Shown: positions 5,624 to 5,635 of the stretch, one piece after another | How the letters are laid out: every line of letters begins with the position of its first letter | How positions within the stretch are numbered: the first letter of the stretch is position 1 | DNA from: DASZTU01 sp035493835 | GTDB lineage: Bacteria; Pseudomonadota; Alphaproteobacteria; Rhizobiales; Devosiaceae | DNA length: 5,635 bases | Assembly: GCA_035493835.1 (NCBI GenBank) | Contig: DATJHO010000029.1 | Span: 1 to 5,635 of the forward strand | Reading direction: 5' to 3' | The notes under the pieces: generated by a model | Database searches by the model: none | What the model was told of the DNA's origin: nothing | The model's input: only the letters and a program-made list of their open reading frames with translations | Made by a program: the position numbers and the translations under genes

Positions 5624-5635
5624 CGCCAATGCGCA

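Overview
The window is a GC-rich chromosomal stretch that looks alphaproteobacterial, most likely Hyphomicrobiales (Rhizobiales) near Bradyrhizobium/Rhodopseudomonas. This rests on codon bias, the character of the proteins and the intergenic repeat families. It is a judgement from reading, not from a database search. I see no phage, transposase, CRISPR array, tRNA or rRNA.

Layout. 1-306 (-): 5' part of a small PUA/EVE-like protein that runs off the left edge. 342-2111 (-): a complete 589-residue radical SAM protein with a B12-binding-type N-terminal domain, 35 bp upstream of the previous gene on the same strand and probably co-transcribed with it. 2112-2268: divergent intergenic region. 2269-2901 (+): LysE/RhtB-family amino-acid exporter. 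2917-3342 (-): a small DUF4440/NTF2-like (SnoaL-fold) protein, convergent with the exporter. 3343-3722: 380 bp without a gene, filled with inverted repeats. 3723-4742 (-): ilvC, class I ketol-acid reductoisomerase. 4743-4953: ilvC leader plus a MITE-like inverted repeat. 4954-5580 (-): TetR/AcrR-family repressor. 5581-5635: its upstream region with a small palindrome.

How the genes relate. ilvC makes the second common step of branched-chain amino-acid synthesis. The nearby exporter belongs to a family that removes excess amino acids, but it lies on the other strand with an NTF2-like gene and a repeat cluster between, so a functional link is only a guess. The TetR gene precedes ilvC on the same strand, but 211 bp containing a strong inverted repeat separate them, so they may be separate units. 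The radical SAM gene and the small downstream gene form the one plausible operon of unknown function.

Novelty. Most of the window is ordinary core-genome content. The points most worth a second look are the B12-type radical SAM protein, which has no visible DxHxxG cobalamin-ligand motif and no known substrate, and three sets of intergenic inverted repeats flanking ilvC on both sides. I found no convincing undescribed multi-gene system.
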